Positions 36,322 to 45,426 of a stretch of 64,000 nucleotides of DNA are shown piece by piece (positions within the stretch are counted from its first letter, which is position 1; every line of letters begins with the position of its first letter). The position numbers and the translations under genes are program-made. Source of the stretch: Undibacterium sp. KW1 (GTDB lineage: Bacteria > Pseudomonadota > Gammaproteobacteria > Burkholderiales > Burkholderiaceae_D); the NCBI RefSeq assembly GCF_009937955.1, contig NZ_AP018439.1, forward strand, positions 2,790,001 through 2,854,000, in the 5' to 3' direction. A model generated the notes under the pieces. The model ran no database searches. It was not told the origin of the DNA and saw only the letters and a program-made list of their open reading frames with translations.

Positions 36322-37137
36322 TTATTCTAGTTCTTCAAGTAAATTTAAGCAAGCAATAGCGGTTTTATTGTCCAGATCCTCTTCTTCATGCCATGCGGAA
36401 ACAGACACTGCGACCAGCTTGAATTGACGCAATACAGAAAAAAGAGCGCTCATCTGAGCATGCGAGGGGCCTTGCCTGACGTGATATTTAAGAGCAGGTA
36501 ATTTAGTCCTGTCATCAATCACATCGGTATCAAAATGCAGATATATGTTTTCATGCGGTGACAGGTGCTTGCTTATCTGATCGATGTTGCAAGTGAGTAT
36601 CTTTGAACTTTCCAGTGACTCTTTTTCACCGGAATCGAGATCGCGGGCATCAGACAGAATGATTTGCTCCTCTGGATAAGGCTTGATACCAACTTCTTTT
36701 AAAAAAGTGCCAATGGCATTGCGTTCATTCCTGCGTCTGTCGCGCCGTCCAACCAGCATGGCCAGAGGCATCCCCCCCAGGTATTTGGTAAGCGTGGTTT
36801 CCCAGGTGTGAAAATCTCCGTGTGCATCCAGCCACAATATACGGTCTGGTTGCCTGCCCGCTTTTTGAAGTCCCGTCACTACAGCCAAAGTAGAAAAACA
36901 GTCGCCAGCTATACAGACTGCCCTGTCGCCGTCTTCAGTGATTTGCTGAACCCTGGTAGCCAGATTTGCATAAATCTGTCCCATTCTGCGCAATTTTTCA
37001 TTCGCGTCAGCAATGGCGGTTTCTTTGAACTCAGGGATATTCATTATTTCCCAGGGATGTGCGCTGACGTCATTGACGCGGCCAAGACCGTCCCTTCTTT
37101 GCCCGGTCAGAAAGGGAATGAGTAAGTGTTTATTCAT
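36322..37137 (-). CDS. Arginase/agmatinase-family protein
   Basis: 271 residues with the ureohydrolase fold signatures: CIAGDCFSTLAV in place of the usual GGDHS, then WLDAHGDFHT, GGMPLAML and HFDTDVIDD. The GDC variant occurs in a subgroup of arginase-like proteins of unsettled substrate. The metal-binding Asp residues are otherwise kept, so a binuclear metal hydrolase is likely. It overlaps the sulfotransferase stop (ATGA), as the last gene of a three-gene operon with a methyltransferase. Substrate unknown; a guanidino or amidino compound is inferred. Confidence 0.85.
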   Translation of the reverse strand: MNKHLLIPFLTGQRRDGLGRVNDVSAHPWEIMNIPEFKETAIADANEKLRRMGQIYANLATRVQQITEDGDRAVCIAGDCFSTLAVVTGLQKAGRQPDRILWLDAHGDFHTWETTLTKYLGGMPLAMLVGRRDRRRNERNAIGTFLKEVGIKPYPEEQIILSDARDLDSGEKESLESSKILTCNIDQISKHLSPHENIYLHFDTDVIDDRTKLPALKYHVRQGPSHAQMSALFSVLRQFKLVAVSVSAWHEEEDLDNKTAIACLNLLEELE

Positions 37138-38372
37138 AGCCAGGTTTCCGGATTCATGGAATAAGCCAAGCTATCCATCATCATTTGCACATCCTTTCTT
37201 TTTCCCATGCGTAGCAAATCGGTTTCACGCTTGTGCCAGCGTCGGATTTTGGGTGCCTCAGTCGCCATCGTCACTGGAAAAACAGGTAAACTTCGCATTT
37301 CTGGCAAGCCCAGATAAGAAGTAATTTTCTGTATGATTCCAGCGGGGTCTGATAAAAATTCTTCAAATGAGACAGACAAAGAAGTAACCCGGCTATCAAT
37401 GATGGCCTGGTGTGCAGACAACCATTGATTCAAACAGACTTCTTCCAGATTGGTATTCAAATATTCTTGCCAGTTCGGTGGTAAATCAAATTTCCACCAG
37501 CGCTTGCCAAAACTCACGGTATCGGAATATCCCCTGATTGATAAATTGAGTCCTATGCGTTCCAGATCATGTGAAAAAAAAGCAACGGGTGATAACCAGC
37601 CATCCATCAAGCCATTCACTGATTGCGCATAACCCCTGGTCAGATGCAGATACCGGATTCTGGCATTTGGAAACAACTGTTCATACATGCCTATCCTGTA
37701 AACATCGGGCGGAGTCTTGAATAGCAAGATTTTTTGCTCAACATCGTCGGGCTCTAACTGCCTTCGATGCTGTCTGGGGACTACAAATGGCGGTTCTTCC
37801 AGTTTGAAAGGTTCATTGAAACTATGGCTGGCTGCAGGATTTTTTTTCCCGTCGTAATAATCCAGCCGCCAGATTTCGCTCTTGAAAACGCGCGACAATA
37901 CCAAATCTTGCAGCATGGCTTCACTCTGAATTTTCTTTTCTCCGGCCAAACGAAAAACTGCATCCAGATCATGTATGAGCTGTTCATGAGCTCGATCTTC
38001 AGAGAATAAGGCAGGGAATTGCAATAGCAGGCGCTTCCTCCATCTGTCCTTGAGAAATAGATAGTCAGACTCGCCTCCTGCAGGCAAAGTCATGTCATCA
38101 AAAATATTATCCAGCAGTACGCCCTGATTATCGATGGACTTGAGCGCGTCGCTGCCTGCATTAAAGGAAAAACCATTTCTCGTCAAAGCAAGAAATGGCT
38201 CCATTTCACCATCAAGTGAGGCGATTTCGGGATGCGATGACAGCACGCTTTTAAGCAGGCTGGAGCCTGATCTGGGAGATGTGAGGATAACAGCAACATT
38301 CTTGACGCGCGCGGCCAGATCCGTATGCGTCACCCGGCGCAAATCATTGACAGCGTCTATGACGTCCATCAT
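37134..38372 (-). CDS. Sulfotransferase-family protein
   Basis: 412 residues. The 5'-phosphosulfate loop reads VILTSPRSGSSLLKSVLSSH near residue 30, and the 3'-phosphate-binding part reads YLHLTRGYAQSVNGLMDGW. This is the PAPS-dependent sulfotransferase fold, longer than average because of an insert (about 90-200). It overlaps the methyltransferase at 38369-38372 and the arginase-family gene at 37134-37137. It probably sulfates a small molecule handled by the same operon; the acceptor is unknown. Confidence 0.88.
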   Translation of the reverse strand: MMDVIDAVNDLRRVTHTDLAARVKNVAVILTSPRSGSSLLKSVLSSHPEIASLDGEMEPFLALTRNGFSFNAGSDALKSIDNQGVLLDNIFDDMTLPAGGESDYLFLKDRWRKRLLLQFPALFSEDRAHEQLIHDLDAVFRLAGEKKIQSEAMLQDLVLSRVFKSEIWRLDYYDGKKNPAASHSFNEPFKLEEPPFVVPRQHRRQLEPDDVEQKILLFKTPPDVYRIGMYEQLFPNARIRYLHLTRGYAQSVNGLMDGWLSPVAFFSHDLERIGLNLSIRGYSDTVSFGKRWWKFDLPPNWQEYLNTNLEEVCLNQWLSAHQAIIDSRVTSLSVSFEEFLSDPAGIIQKITSYLGLPEMRSLPVFPVTMATEAPKIRRWHKRETDLLRMGKRKDVQMMMDSLAYSMNPETWL

Positions 38373-39073
38373 TCACCCGGCTGCTTTGCGCGCCTCATGA
38401 CAAAGGCATAGAATTTTTTTGTCTCTGCCTTGTCTGCCGCTGCACTCGCCAGTGTTCTGACAGTCAAACCGGCAGCTTTTGCCAATGCCTTGATCTCATC
38501 AGTGGCACCAAAATTGGATTGAGAAAAATAAATACGCCCTTCCGGCTTGAGATACTTCCCAACCTCCGCAAAAAATTGTGTATTCGTCTTGAAATCAGTA
38601 TCCCATTGCGAGCTGGCGACTACGTCATGTGCGGGCTTGTTGCGAAATGGCAGGTTAGCAGTAATGACGTCAAACTGCTCTCCTTCCAGTGCCTGAAACA
38701 GGTTGGATTTTTTGACTCTCATGAGTTTGTCAAAACCATGCAGCTTTGCATTGTGTTTGGCACTTTTAATAGCGGCAGGATTAATATCGACAGCTGTCAC
38801 CTTGCTGGCGCCACCGTAGCAGGCAAAAATAGCAATCACCCCGGAGCCCGTACCTACATCAAGCACGCTTTCACCCGGTTTGATTTTAAAACTCTTCACC
38901 AACGGCTGACTATCTGTGAATGGCCAGAAGGTTTCAGGAAAAACCAGGAATTCTTTCCCCAGGTATTTCACCACTTTTCCTTCAGGAGAGATGGTCTTGA
39001 ATGCCTTTTGTCTGTTCTTTTGCCACCTGTCTATGTGTGCAAGGTTATTTGTTGATGTCTGCTCCATGGCCAT
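38369..39073 (-). CDS. SAM-dependent methyltransferase (class I)
   Basis: 234 residues with motif I VLDVGTGSGVIAIFACYGG, acidic motif II TAVDINPAAIKSAKHN, and DVITANLPFRNKP where N5-glutamine or RNA methyltransferases have NPPY. The C-terminal GRIYFSQSNFGATDEI region is like HemK/RlmG-type small methyltransferases. First gene of the overlapping operon with the sulfotransferase and arginase-family genes. Small-molecule or protein target unclear. Confidence 0.85.
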   Translation of the reverse strand: MAMEQTSTNNLAHIDRWQKNRQKAFKTISPEGKVVKYLGKEFLVFPETFWPFTDSQPLVKSFKIKPGESVLDVGTGSGVIAIFACYGGASKVTAVDINPAAIKSAKHNAKLHGFDKLMRVKKSNLFQALEGEQFDVITANLPFRNKPAHDVVASSQWDTDFKTNTQFFAEVGKYLKPEGRIYFSQSNFGATDEIKALAKAAGLTVRTLASAAADKAETKKFYAFVMRRAKQPGE

Positions 39074-39127
39074 CCTTTCTGATGTAAAACACTAAGAAGT
39101 GTTCATCAGCATGACGATGCTGATGCT

Positions 39128-40765
39128 TTAAATCGGGGATTTATTTGCAACGAACTCCAGTGCCTTGTCCACAGCCAATCCAAACTCTTCAATGTTGATG
39201 GGTTTGGTAATGTAAGAAAAAAAACCAGCTGCTTTTCCATTTTCAAGATCCGCAGGCATTGCATTTGCTGTCACAGCAATGACCGGGATGTGCGCGGTCC
39301 TTGGGTCGCTCTGCAAAAACCGCATGGTTTCTATACCGTCTATACCTGGCAAGTTGATATCCATCAAAATAAGGTCTGGCAAATGCAGGCGTGCCTGCTC
39401 TATACCTAGCAAGCCGTCCGTAGCGGTCAATAAAATCAGGTCAGAGCGCAGGCGTATCAATTCGGCGACCAGCCTCAGATTGGTAGGATTATCTTCAACA
39501 TATAACAGACATTTTTGTGTACTTGATTTTGGGCCCTGCGCAGACTCATAAAACATCATTTTAATATCTGGTTGCCGGTATTGGCTGTCGGCGGCAGAAC
39601 CGGGGAATCTGACCCAAAATGTACTGCCTGAACCTACCTGGCTATTGATGCCTATGCGACCATTCATCTCCTCGACAAGGTGTTTGACCAGTGACAGACC
39701 TATGCCGGTTCCTTCTTCATTGAATACTTCGCGCCCAAGACGGTTAAAGGGCTGGAAAATGGTTTCCAGTTGAACGGTGCTAAGGCCAACGCCAGTGTCG
39801 ATGACTTGAATACAGACATGCAGATCATCTTCCAGATGTGCTACAACACTGACTGTGCCATTTTGACGGTTATATTTGATGGCATTCGACAACAAATTAA
39901 TCAATACTTGCTTCAGGCGAATCCGGTCAGCATTCACATGCAGGCACGTGTTTTCTGCAAAACTGACATTAATTCCGCGTTTCTGGGCCAGCGGTTCTAT
40001 CATTGTTTTGCACTCTGCAAATACCTCATCAAGAGTGATGACTTCTGCAGTCAATTTCATCGCTCCTGACTCTACTTTTGCCAGATCAAGAATTTCATTA
40101 ATCAGTGCTAACAAATGGCTGCCAGCTTCCTCTATGTGCTTGGCGAATTCTTTTTTCTCATCGAGACTGGTTTGCAGACTATCAGATGCCAGAATCTGTG
40201 CAAAACCAAGTATGGCATTCAGGGGTGTGCGCAATTCATGGCTCATGTTCGACAAAAATGTCGATTTTGCACGATTTGCAATTTCTGCCTGCATCCTGGC
40301 TTGCTCCAGGTCCTGATTCAAGATTACCAGTTCGGCAGTATGTTCGCGTAGTTGCTGCTCCAGTCTGGCATTCGCCATGCGCAGCTGACGCGTCTCCATG
40401 GCACGCACCAGCACGGGCAGGATTGCTGAAATTTTGAATGGTTTGATAATGTAGTCAAGTGCGCCGACCTTCATCGCCCTGACCGCAGAGGTGATACTAC
40501 CTTCACCCGTCATGACTATACAGGCAAGATCAGCATCAATCTTGCGGGCAGACTCAACCATGGCAATGCCGTCAAGATCAGGCATCATTAAATCTGTCAG
40601 CAACAAGTCAAATGTATTGTTGCGAAGATATGCCAGCGCTTCGATGCCATTGGCAAAGCCTGTAGTTTCATAGTTATGGTCACGCAACAAATCACACAAT
40701 GCCTGCATGTGTGCGGTTTCATCATCGACTATCAAAATGCGGGCTTGCATCTGGGATACTGTCAT
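39128..40765 (-). CDS. Hybrid histidine kinase with N- and C-terminal receivers
   Basis: About 545 residues from MTVSQMQARILIVDDE; an AGGAG five bases upstream of this ATG decides the start over the ATG at 40780. Receiver 1 (phospho-Asp in LLLTDLMMPD, about 60), a short coiled coil, HisKA with SNMSHELRTPLN, ATPase (N box INLLSNAIKYN; DTGVGLS; GTGIGLSLVKHLV), and receiver 2 (LILMDINLPGID). No membrane segment, so it is cytoplasmic and receives its signal from another kinase. It lies 55 bases upstream of the methyltransferase operon on the same strand. Confidence 0.92.
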   Translation of the reverse strand: MTVSQMQARILIVDDETAHMQALCDLLRDHNYETTGFANGIEALAYLRNNTFDLLLTDLMMPDLDGIAMVESARKIDADLACIVMTGEGSITSAVRAMKVGALDYIIKPFKISAILPVLVRAMETRQLRMANARLEQQLREHTAELVILNQDLEQARMQAEIANRAKSTFLSNMSHELRTPLNAILGFAQILASDSLQTSLDEKKEFAKHIEEAGSHLLALINEILDLAKVESGAMKLTAEVITLDEVFAECKTMIEPLAQKRGINVSFAENTCLHVNADRIRLKQVLINLLSNAIKYNRQNGTVSVVAHLEDDLHVCIQVIDTGVGLSTVQLETIFQPFNRLGREVFNEEGTGIGLSLVKHLVEEMNGRIGINSQVGSGSTFWVRFPGSAADSQYRQPDIKMMFYESAQGPKSSTQKCLLYVEDNPTNLRLVAELIRLRSDLILLTATDGLLGIEQARLHLPDLILMDINLPGIDGIETMRFLQSDPRTAHIPVIAVTANAMPADLENGKAAGFFSYITKPINIEEFGLAVDKALEFVANKSPI

Positions 40766-41007
40766 CTGAACTCCTGGCATTGGCTAAATGCTCATATTGG
40801 CGCTGTCCCAGCCGTAGCTATTTCTTGCCAAGAAATTATCTTGCTTGCAAAAACATCATGCCTACGTGCCAGATGGTCTTATTACATGACCTTGTAAGCA
40901 TATTAGCATTTTTTAAAAAACAATAATGAGAAATAAGCAATACAAGATTCAATGACGAAAGAGATGGTATATCGCCCATGAAGATAGCTGGTCAGTTACC
41001 AGGGCAT

Positions 41008-41475
41008 TTAAGGAAGATGCTTGAATTTTGCACTATCGATAAACCCGGATTGATGCAACATGATGATAGCTTCCTGCGTCCGTCCACCGAGAGCGTCTTG
41101 TAGTGTGTATTGGTCAAGCTTAGTGTAAAACACCAGCAATGCATCATCAAGTAAAGACTTAAGCTGGCAATTGCCACGCAATGCACATGGCGGGGCGGCG
41201 CAGTCTATCAAGGCATCCACACCTTCAAGTTCGCGGATAATGCTGCCTAGCCTATAAGACTTTATGTCTTGCGCCAAGGCCATGCCTCCGCCCTTTCCTC
41301 TGGTCGTAATGATCCAGCCCTTTTGCGCCAGAAAATGCACCACCTTGACGAGATGGTTACGGGAGATGGAGAATTTACTGGCAATCTCGCTGATTGTCAC
41401 AGGCTCTTGTCTGTCTTTGTGACTCAGATACATGAGCACGCGTAGTCCCAGGTCAGTAAAATGGGTTAATTGCAT
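41008..41475 (-). CDS. nsrR: NsrR-like Rrf2-family regulator
   Basis: 155 residues starting MQLTHFTDLGLRVLMYLS. Rrf2 winged helix (EIASKFSISRNHLVKVVHFL; TRGKGGGMALAQD) and a three-Cys cluster ligand set CAAPPCALRGNCQLKSLL near residues 92-106, as in the iron-sulfur NO sensor NsrR. Such regulators control NO detoxification genes; no such gene lies within the window beside it, so its targets are probably elsewhere. Confidence 0.88.
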   Translation of the reverse strand: MQLTHFTDLGLRVLMYLSHKDRQEPVTISEIASKFSISRNHLVKVVHFLAQKGWIITTRGKGGGMALAQDIKSYRLGSIIRELEGVDALIDCAAPPCALRGNCQLKSLLDDALLVFYTKLDQYTLQDALGGRTQEAIIMLHQSGFIDSAKFKHLP

Positions 41476-41717
41476 AAATGATTTTCTGATATTTATAAAG
41501 CATGGTCATGTTAATACAATGAAGGGATTCTTTTACACATCAATGCGCCCGGCAAAAACAACTCGCTCGCGATAGATTTGTCGCATGCATTGATGTCTGA
41601 CACTGGCATTTCAATGGATTTCAACATCCGCCTCCGCAATATTTGCCTGCAAGTCATCAAGGCACTTCAGTTGATATGTGTAAAGGGATATGCTGACAAT
41701 CTCCCAGTTGAAAGCTG

Positions 41718-41740
41718 GTGGCAGTCAGTCTGCCACCATT
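41718..41740. terminator. Hairpin after the M56 gene
   Basis: TGGTGGCAG-TCAGT-CTGCCACCA directly downstream of the BlaR1-like gene; no long T tract follows on the minus strand, so moderate support. Confidence 0.5.
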
Positions 41741-41749
41741 AAAACATGC

Positions 41750-43099
41750 TTACGCTAATTTCCAGACAAACTGCACTTTCGTCCAAATTTGCGCATACTC
41801 GCCATTGATTTTGCCTGGTATCGCTTTTTCTTTACAGCTTCTCAACGCAGCTACCACGGCACTGTCCAGCATCCGGTAACCGGAGGAACGATCTACTTTA
41901 GTATTCAGTATGTCACCATCTGCCCCAACCAGAACTGACATATATACCGTTCCGGATTCTTTTTTCTCCATGGATTCTTTGGGATACATGGGACGACATT
42001 TGGCAAAATCAATGACGGGTCTTTTATCACCTTTCTTGTCATCATCCCGGTAAAGCATTTTTGCAGCACTGGTATCTTTCGCAGTGCCAGTTTCTTTTGC
42101 AGCATTTGAAGACGATATATTGGCATGAGCAAACAAGGTCAAGGAACTTGATACCAGGCCAAGAATAAGGAATGCGGCTTTCCAGTTCAGGGTTCTTACT
42201 TCAGGTTTGATGAGACGTTTGATACGGGACATAAGATTTCCTCCTTGGGCCGCCTGGGCCAGTTGAGGGGTTATGAATTGGAAATTAGCCAATTCAGAAA
42301 GTGCAAGAGCAAGACGCCGCGGTTCGCCTGTAACTCTTGCGGCTAGATCATCCGCAATTTCTTCTCTGTTATTACGAATCTGCCTCGATATCCACCAAAC
42401 TGCCGGGTGGTAAAACAAGATGATTTCTATCAGCGATTGAATCAAATTCAACGAATAGTCATGCCGTTTGATGTGCGCCATCTCATGCGCCACCAGCATT
42501 TCCAGCAAATCAACTGGCATGCCCGTAAGCATTGCGCTGGGCAGGAGTATCATGGGACGGACTATACCGACAGTGACAGGGCCCTTGAGATCATCAACTA
42601 CCCTGAATATCACCTTGCTGCGGATGAGAAATTTTTCGCTCATTTGATCAATGCGCCACTGCCATAGAGAATTTGATGTGCTGCGATGAGGGTGGGTATA
42701 GGCAGAAATCCAGAACAAGCCCATGCACAAGCGTATTGCCAGTGTCGCGACACAGATGAGCCATACGCCCACTATATCGCTCAAATGCATTTCTACCCAT
42801 GGAAAAAACCCCATCCACGCTGACGAAGCATCAAATCCCAAGTAGGCAGGAACTTCACCCAGCACATTGATTCCTTTACTGACATGAGCCCCATCGATCC
42901 TCAGGAAAAACTCCCTGGCAGGAAGGCTAATGCAGGCAAGCAAGGCAATATAGGCAACTGCATAACGTGCTCTTACCTGGTTAGAACCAATAAGATACAA
43001 GGACACAGCCAGCAGCAATGCGATCAACAGACCTTGCCAGATAAAATGCAATAAGGCCCAGCCCAAGGCAGTGACAAGGTGTTGAAAAAATGGGCTCAT
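41750..43099 (-). CDS. M56 (BlaR1-like) membrane metalloprotease with TonB C-terminal domain
   Basis: 449 residues. Several membrane segments at the N-terminus, then the zinc protease motif VAHEMAHIKRHDY near 205-217 with a downstream REEIADD, a further membrane segment, and a C-terminal TonB_C domain (ESGTVYMSVLVGADGDILNTKV; YAQIWTKVQFVWKL) instead of a penicillin-binding sensor. BlaR1/MecR1 proteins cleave or trigger cleavage of the BlaI-type repressor. Here the repressor gene is upstream and overlaps by ATGA. The TonB-like tail suggests a cell-envelope signal rather than a beta-lactam (inference). Confidence 0.9.
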   Translation of the reverse strand: MSPFFQHLVTALGWALLHFIWQGLLIALLLAVSLYLIGSNQVRARYAVAYIALLACISLPAREFFLRIDGAHVSKGINVLGEVPAYLGFDASSAWMGFFPWVEMHLSDIVGVWLICVATLAIRLCMGLFWISAYTHPHRSTSNSLWQWRIDQMSEKFLIRSKVIFRVVDDLKGPVTVGIVRPMILLPSAMLTGMPVDLLEMLVAHEMAHIKRHDYSLNLIQSLIEIILFYHPAVWWISRQIRNNREEIADDLAARVTGEPRRLALALSELANFQFITPQLAQAAQGGNLMSRIKRLIKPEVRTLNWKAAFLILGLVSSSLTLFAHANISSSNAAKETGTAKDTSAAKMLYRDDDKKGDKRPVIDFAKCRPMYPKESMEKKESGTVYMSVLVGADGDILNTKVDRSSGYRMLDSAVVAALRSCKEKAIPGKINGEYAQIWTKVQFVWKLA

Positions 43100-43476
43100 T
43101 TTTCATCCTCATTCAGCAATTTCTGAATTTCTTCGCGCTCTTCTTTGCTGACATGGCCGCGCAGGGCTGCCATCACCAGGTCTTTGGCTGAGCCTGAAAA
43201 AGCCTTGTGGATCAAATCTTTCAAGAGATTTGTCTGTAGAGAATCTTGTGCCTGGGCCGCAGCATAGACATGGGAGCGCTGAGTTTCATCCCTGCTGAGC
43301 AAGCCCTTGGTATGCATGACCTGCATGAGCCGCAATATGGTTGCATAAGACAACTCCGGCCTGTCCTGCACCGCTGCCTGATGTACATCCTTGACAGTTG
43401 ATGGTCCCAATTGCCACATCAGACGCAACAAATCCAGCTCTGCAGTCGTCGGTTTACGTGAAATGATTTTGCCCAT
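43096..43476 (-). CDS. BlaI/MecI/CopY-type transcriptional repressor
   Basis: 126 residues: winged helix (PTTAELDLLRLMWQLGPSTVKDVHQA; LSYATILRLMQVMHTKGLL) and a C-terminal dimerisation part. It overlaps the M56 protease gene, as in bla/mec systems where the protease relieves repression. A double-dyad operator lies about 30 bases upstream, so the pair is likely autorepressed. Confidence 0.9.
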   Translation of the reverse strand: MGKIISRKPTTAELDLLRLMWQLGPSTVKDVHQAAVQDRPELSYATILRLMQVMHTKGLLSRDETQRSHVYAAAQAQDSLQTNLLKDLIHKAFSGSAKDLVMAALRGHVSKEEREEIQKLLNEDEK

Positions 43477-43506
43477 GTCGCGCTCTTGTAGATAATTGAT
43501 TAAGAT

Positions 43507-43552
43507 GTAGATTATATGGTCTAGATCATTTTGTCTAGACTATTTTATCTAC
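43507..43552. promoter_or_regulatory. Concentric double-dyad operator of the BlaI-type repressor
   Basis: Two inverted repeats share one centre at 43529.5: GTCTAGA (43519-43525) with TCTAGAC (43534-43540), nested inside GTAGAT (43507-43512) with ATCTAC (43547-43552). Placement directly upstream of the repressor start suggests autoregulation, possibly by two stacked dimers. Confidence 0.7.
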
Positions 43553-43639
43553 TTCTTTGCAAAATCAAAACAGATGCAAAAAAGATACAAATAAAGGGCT
43601 TAATGGAAAAGACAGGGACAGAACTTGACGGCAAACAAG

Positions 43640-44497
43640 TTAGTGCGCCTGATGCTGATAGCTGGCATAAGCAGTAGCTGCCATGATGATGAAAGCGCCG
43701 GTTAATTCCAGCACTCCCGGTGTTTCACGCAAAAATAGAAATGCCAGCAACATGCCATACACTGGTTCCAGAGAAGTCATGATACTGGCGAAACTGGTCG
43801 ATAAATGACGCAGGCTGAACATGAACAAGCCGTGAGATAAAGCGGTAAACACCACTCCCAGCAATATCAACCCCGACCAGATTTGTGTACTATTGCCTGC
43901 AAGGTCACCAGCCAATAATACGAAAGGTAAAAGCAAAAAAGCGGCCACAGCATTTTGCAGAAAGGCCAATTTAAATGGCGGGATATGGCTACCCTGCCAG
44001 CGATTTACCATCGCCAGCAAAGCGAAACTGAAACCGGATATTATTCCCAGCCCCAAAGCAAGGAGTGCACCATTACCCCAAGAAGTGCCGCTAACCATCA
44101 CCACCATGCCCAATACAACGAACAAGGCAGCCCACGCGTCCTGCGCCCTTCTTGGTTCTTTAAAAAACCACGGCTCCAGCAATGCCACAAATAGAGGAAA
44201 ACTGGCAAAGCCCATCAAGCCAAAAGCAACAGGTGCAAAATTGAGTGAGGCAAAAAAAGTCAGCCAGTGCACCGCTAGTAGAAAACCGCAAAGGACGACG
44301 CTCCTTGAAACATCTCGAACATGCAATTGCCGCTGATATGCCAGCACAGGTATCAGGCATAAGGCGGCAAACAAGGTACGTCCAAATACCAGCATTAAAG
44401 AACTGACGGCCAGCGACTTGCCAAGCACACCTGCAGCACCGAATAAAAACACGGCAATATGCAGGGCAAATAAAGCAGGCAGTGCAGTTTTTTTCAT
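43640..44497 (-). CDS. EamA/DMT-family permease
   Basis: About 285 residues from MKKTALPALFALHIAVF; an upstream ATG at 44521 adds eight charged residues. Ten membrane segments in two EamA repeats, with the conserved end VYGMLLAFLFLRETPGVLELTGAFII. Probably exports a metabolite such as an amino acid; the substrate is not predictable. Divergent from the GST gene. Confidence 0.88.
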   Translation of the reverse strand: MKKTALPALFALHIAVFLFGAAGVLGKSLAVSSLMLVFGRTLFAALCLIPVLAYQRQLHVRDVSRSVVLCGFLLAVHWLTFFASLNFAPVAFGLMGFASFPLFVALLEPWFFKEPRRAQDAWAALFVVLGMVVMVSGTSWGNGALLALGLGIISGFSFALLAMVNRWQGSHIPPFKLAFLQNAVAAFLLLPFVLLAGDLAGNSTQIWSGLILLGVVFTALSHGLFMFSLRHLSTSFASIMTSLEPVYGMLLAFLFLRETPGVLELTGAFIIMAATAYASYQHQAH

Positions 44498-44663
44498 ATT
44501 ATCTTTATGCTTGGCGAGCATTGAGTATAAAGCCGAAATATAAAGTCGTAGTGCAACATATCAGAGCTGTTGCAGCACTTTTATTTTGGATTAAAGCGCA
44601 AATGCATGAATCTATGCATAATGGATGCTTGCTGTTTTCATCAACCCATTGAAGAGGGAAGCA

Positions 44664-45359
44664 ATGATAGACGTTTATTCCTGGCCGACACCAAACGGAC
44701 ACAAAGTACACATCATGCTGGAAGAATGCGGCTTGCCTTACCGCGCCATTCCAGTTGATATTGGCGCTGGCGATCAATTCAAAGCCGATTTCCTGGCAAT
44801 TTCACCTAACAACAAGATTCCTGCCATCGTTGATGCAGATGGCCCTGACGGCAAACCTATCGCTTTGTTTGAATCTGGCGCGATACTGATTTACCTAGCA
44901 GGTAAAACGGGCTTATTCCTTGGGAAAACCGACAGGGAAAAATATGAAGCGCTGCAATGGCTGATGTTCCAGATGGGCAGTGTTGGCCCCATGCTGGGTC
45001 AAGCCCATCACTTCCGCATCTATGCGCCTGAAAAAATAGCCTATGCCGTTGACCGCTATACCAACGAAACAAAGCGCATCTACGGTGTTATCGATAAACA
45101 GCTGCAGAAAACCACTTATCTGGCAGGAGAGGAATATGGCATCGCTGATATAGCCACCTTCCCGTGGACACGTTCATTCGCGAATCAGGGTATAGACTGG
45201 GCAGAATTCCCGAATGCCAAGCGCTGGTTTGATGCCATCAGCCAACGCCCTGCAGTACAACGCGGTGTGCAAGTATTGGCTGACTTGCGCAAACCGCTGG
45301 AAAATAATGACAAGGCAAGGGAAGTTTTGTTTGGAAAAACACAGTACGCAAAGAAATAA
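44664..45359 (+). CDS. Glutathione S-transferase family protein (YfcG/YghU-like)
   Basis: About 231 residues from MIDVYSWPTPNGHKVHIMLEE, with GAGGGAAG just upstream as ribosome-binding site. The thioredoxin-like N-terminal domain has the nu-class pattern (NNKIPAIVD; FESGAILIYLAGKTG), then an all-helical C-terminal domain (QWLMFQMGSVGPMLGQAHHF; YGIADIATFPW). Relatives reduce disulfides with two glutathiones rather than conjugating xenobiotics. Confidence 0.92.
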   Translation: MIDVYSWPTPNGHKVHIMLEECGLPYRAIPVDIGAGDQFKADFLAISPNNKIPAIVDADGPDGKPIALFESGAILIYLAGKTGLFLGKTDREKYEALQWLMFQMGSVGPMLGQAHHFRIYAPEKIAYAVDRYTNETKRIYGVIDKQLQKTTYLAGEEYGIADIATFPWTRSFANQGIDWAEFPNAKRWFDAISQRPAVQRGVQVLADLRKPLENNDKAREVLFGKTQYAKK

Positions 45360-45426
45360 ACTCATTCACCGGGGGCGAGGCAAATTGCCGTTACAATGGG
45401 CTTAACCCCCTCTACTCTATTTCAGT

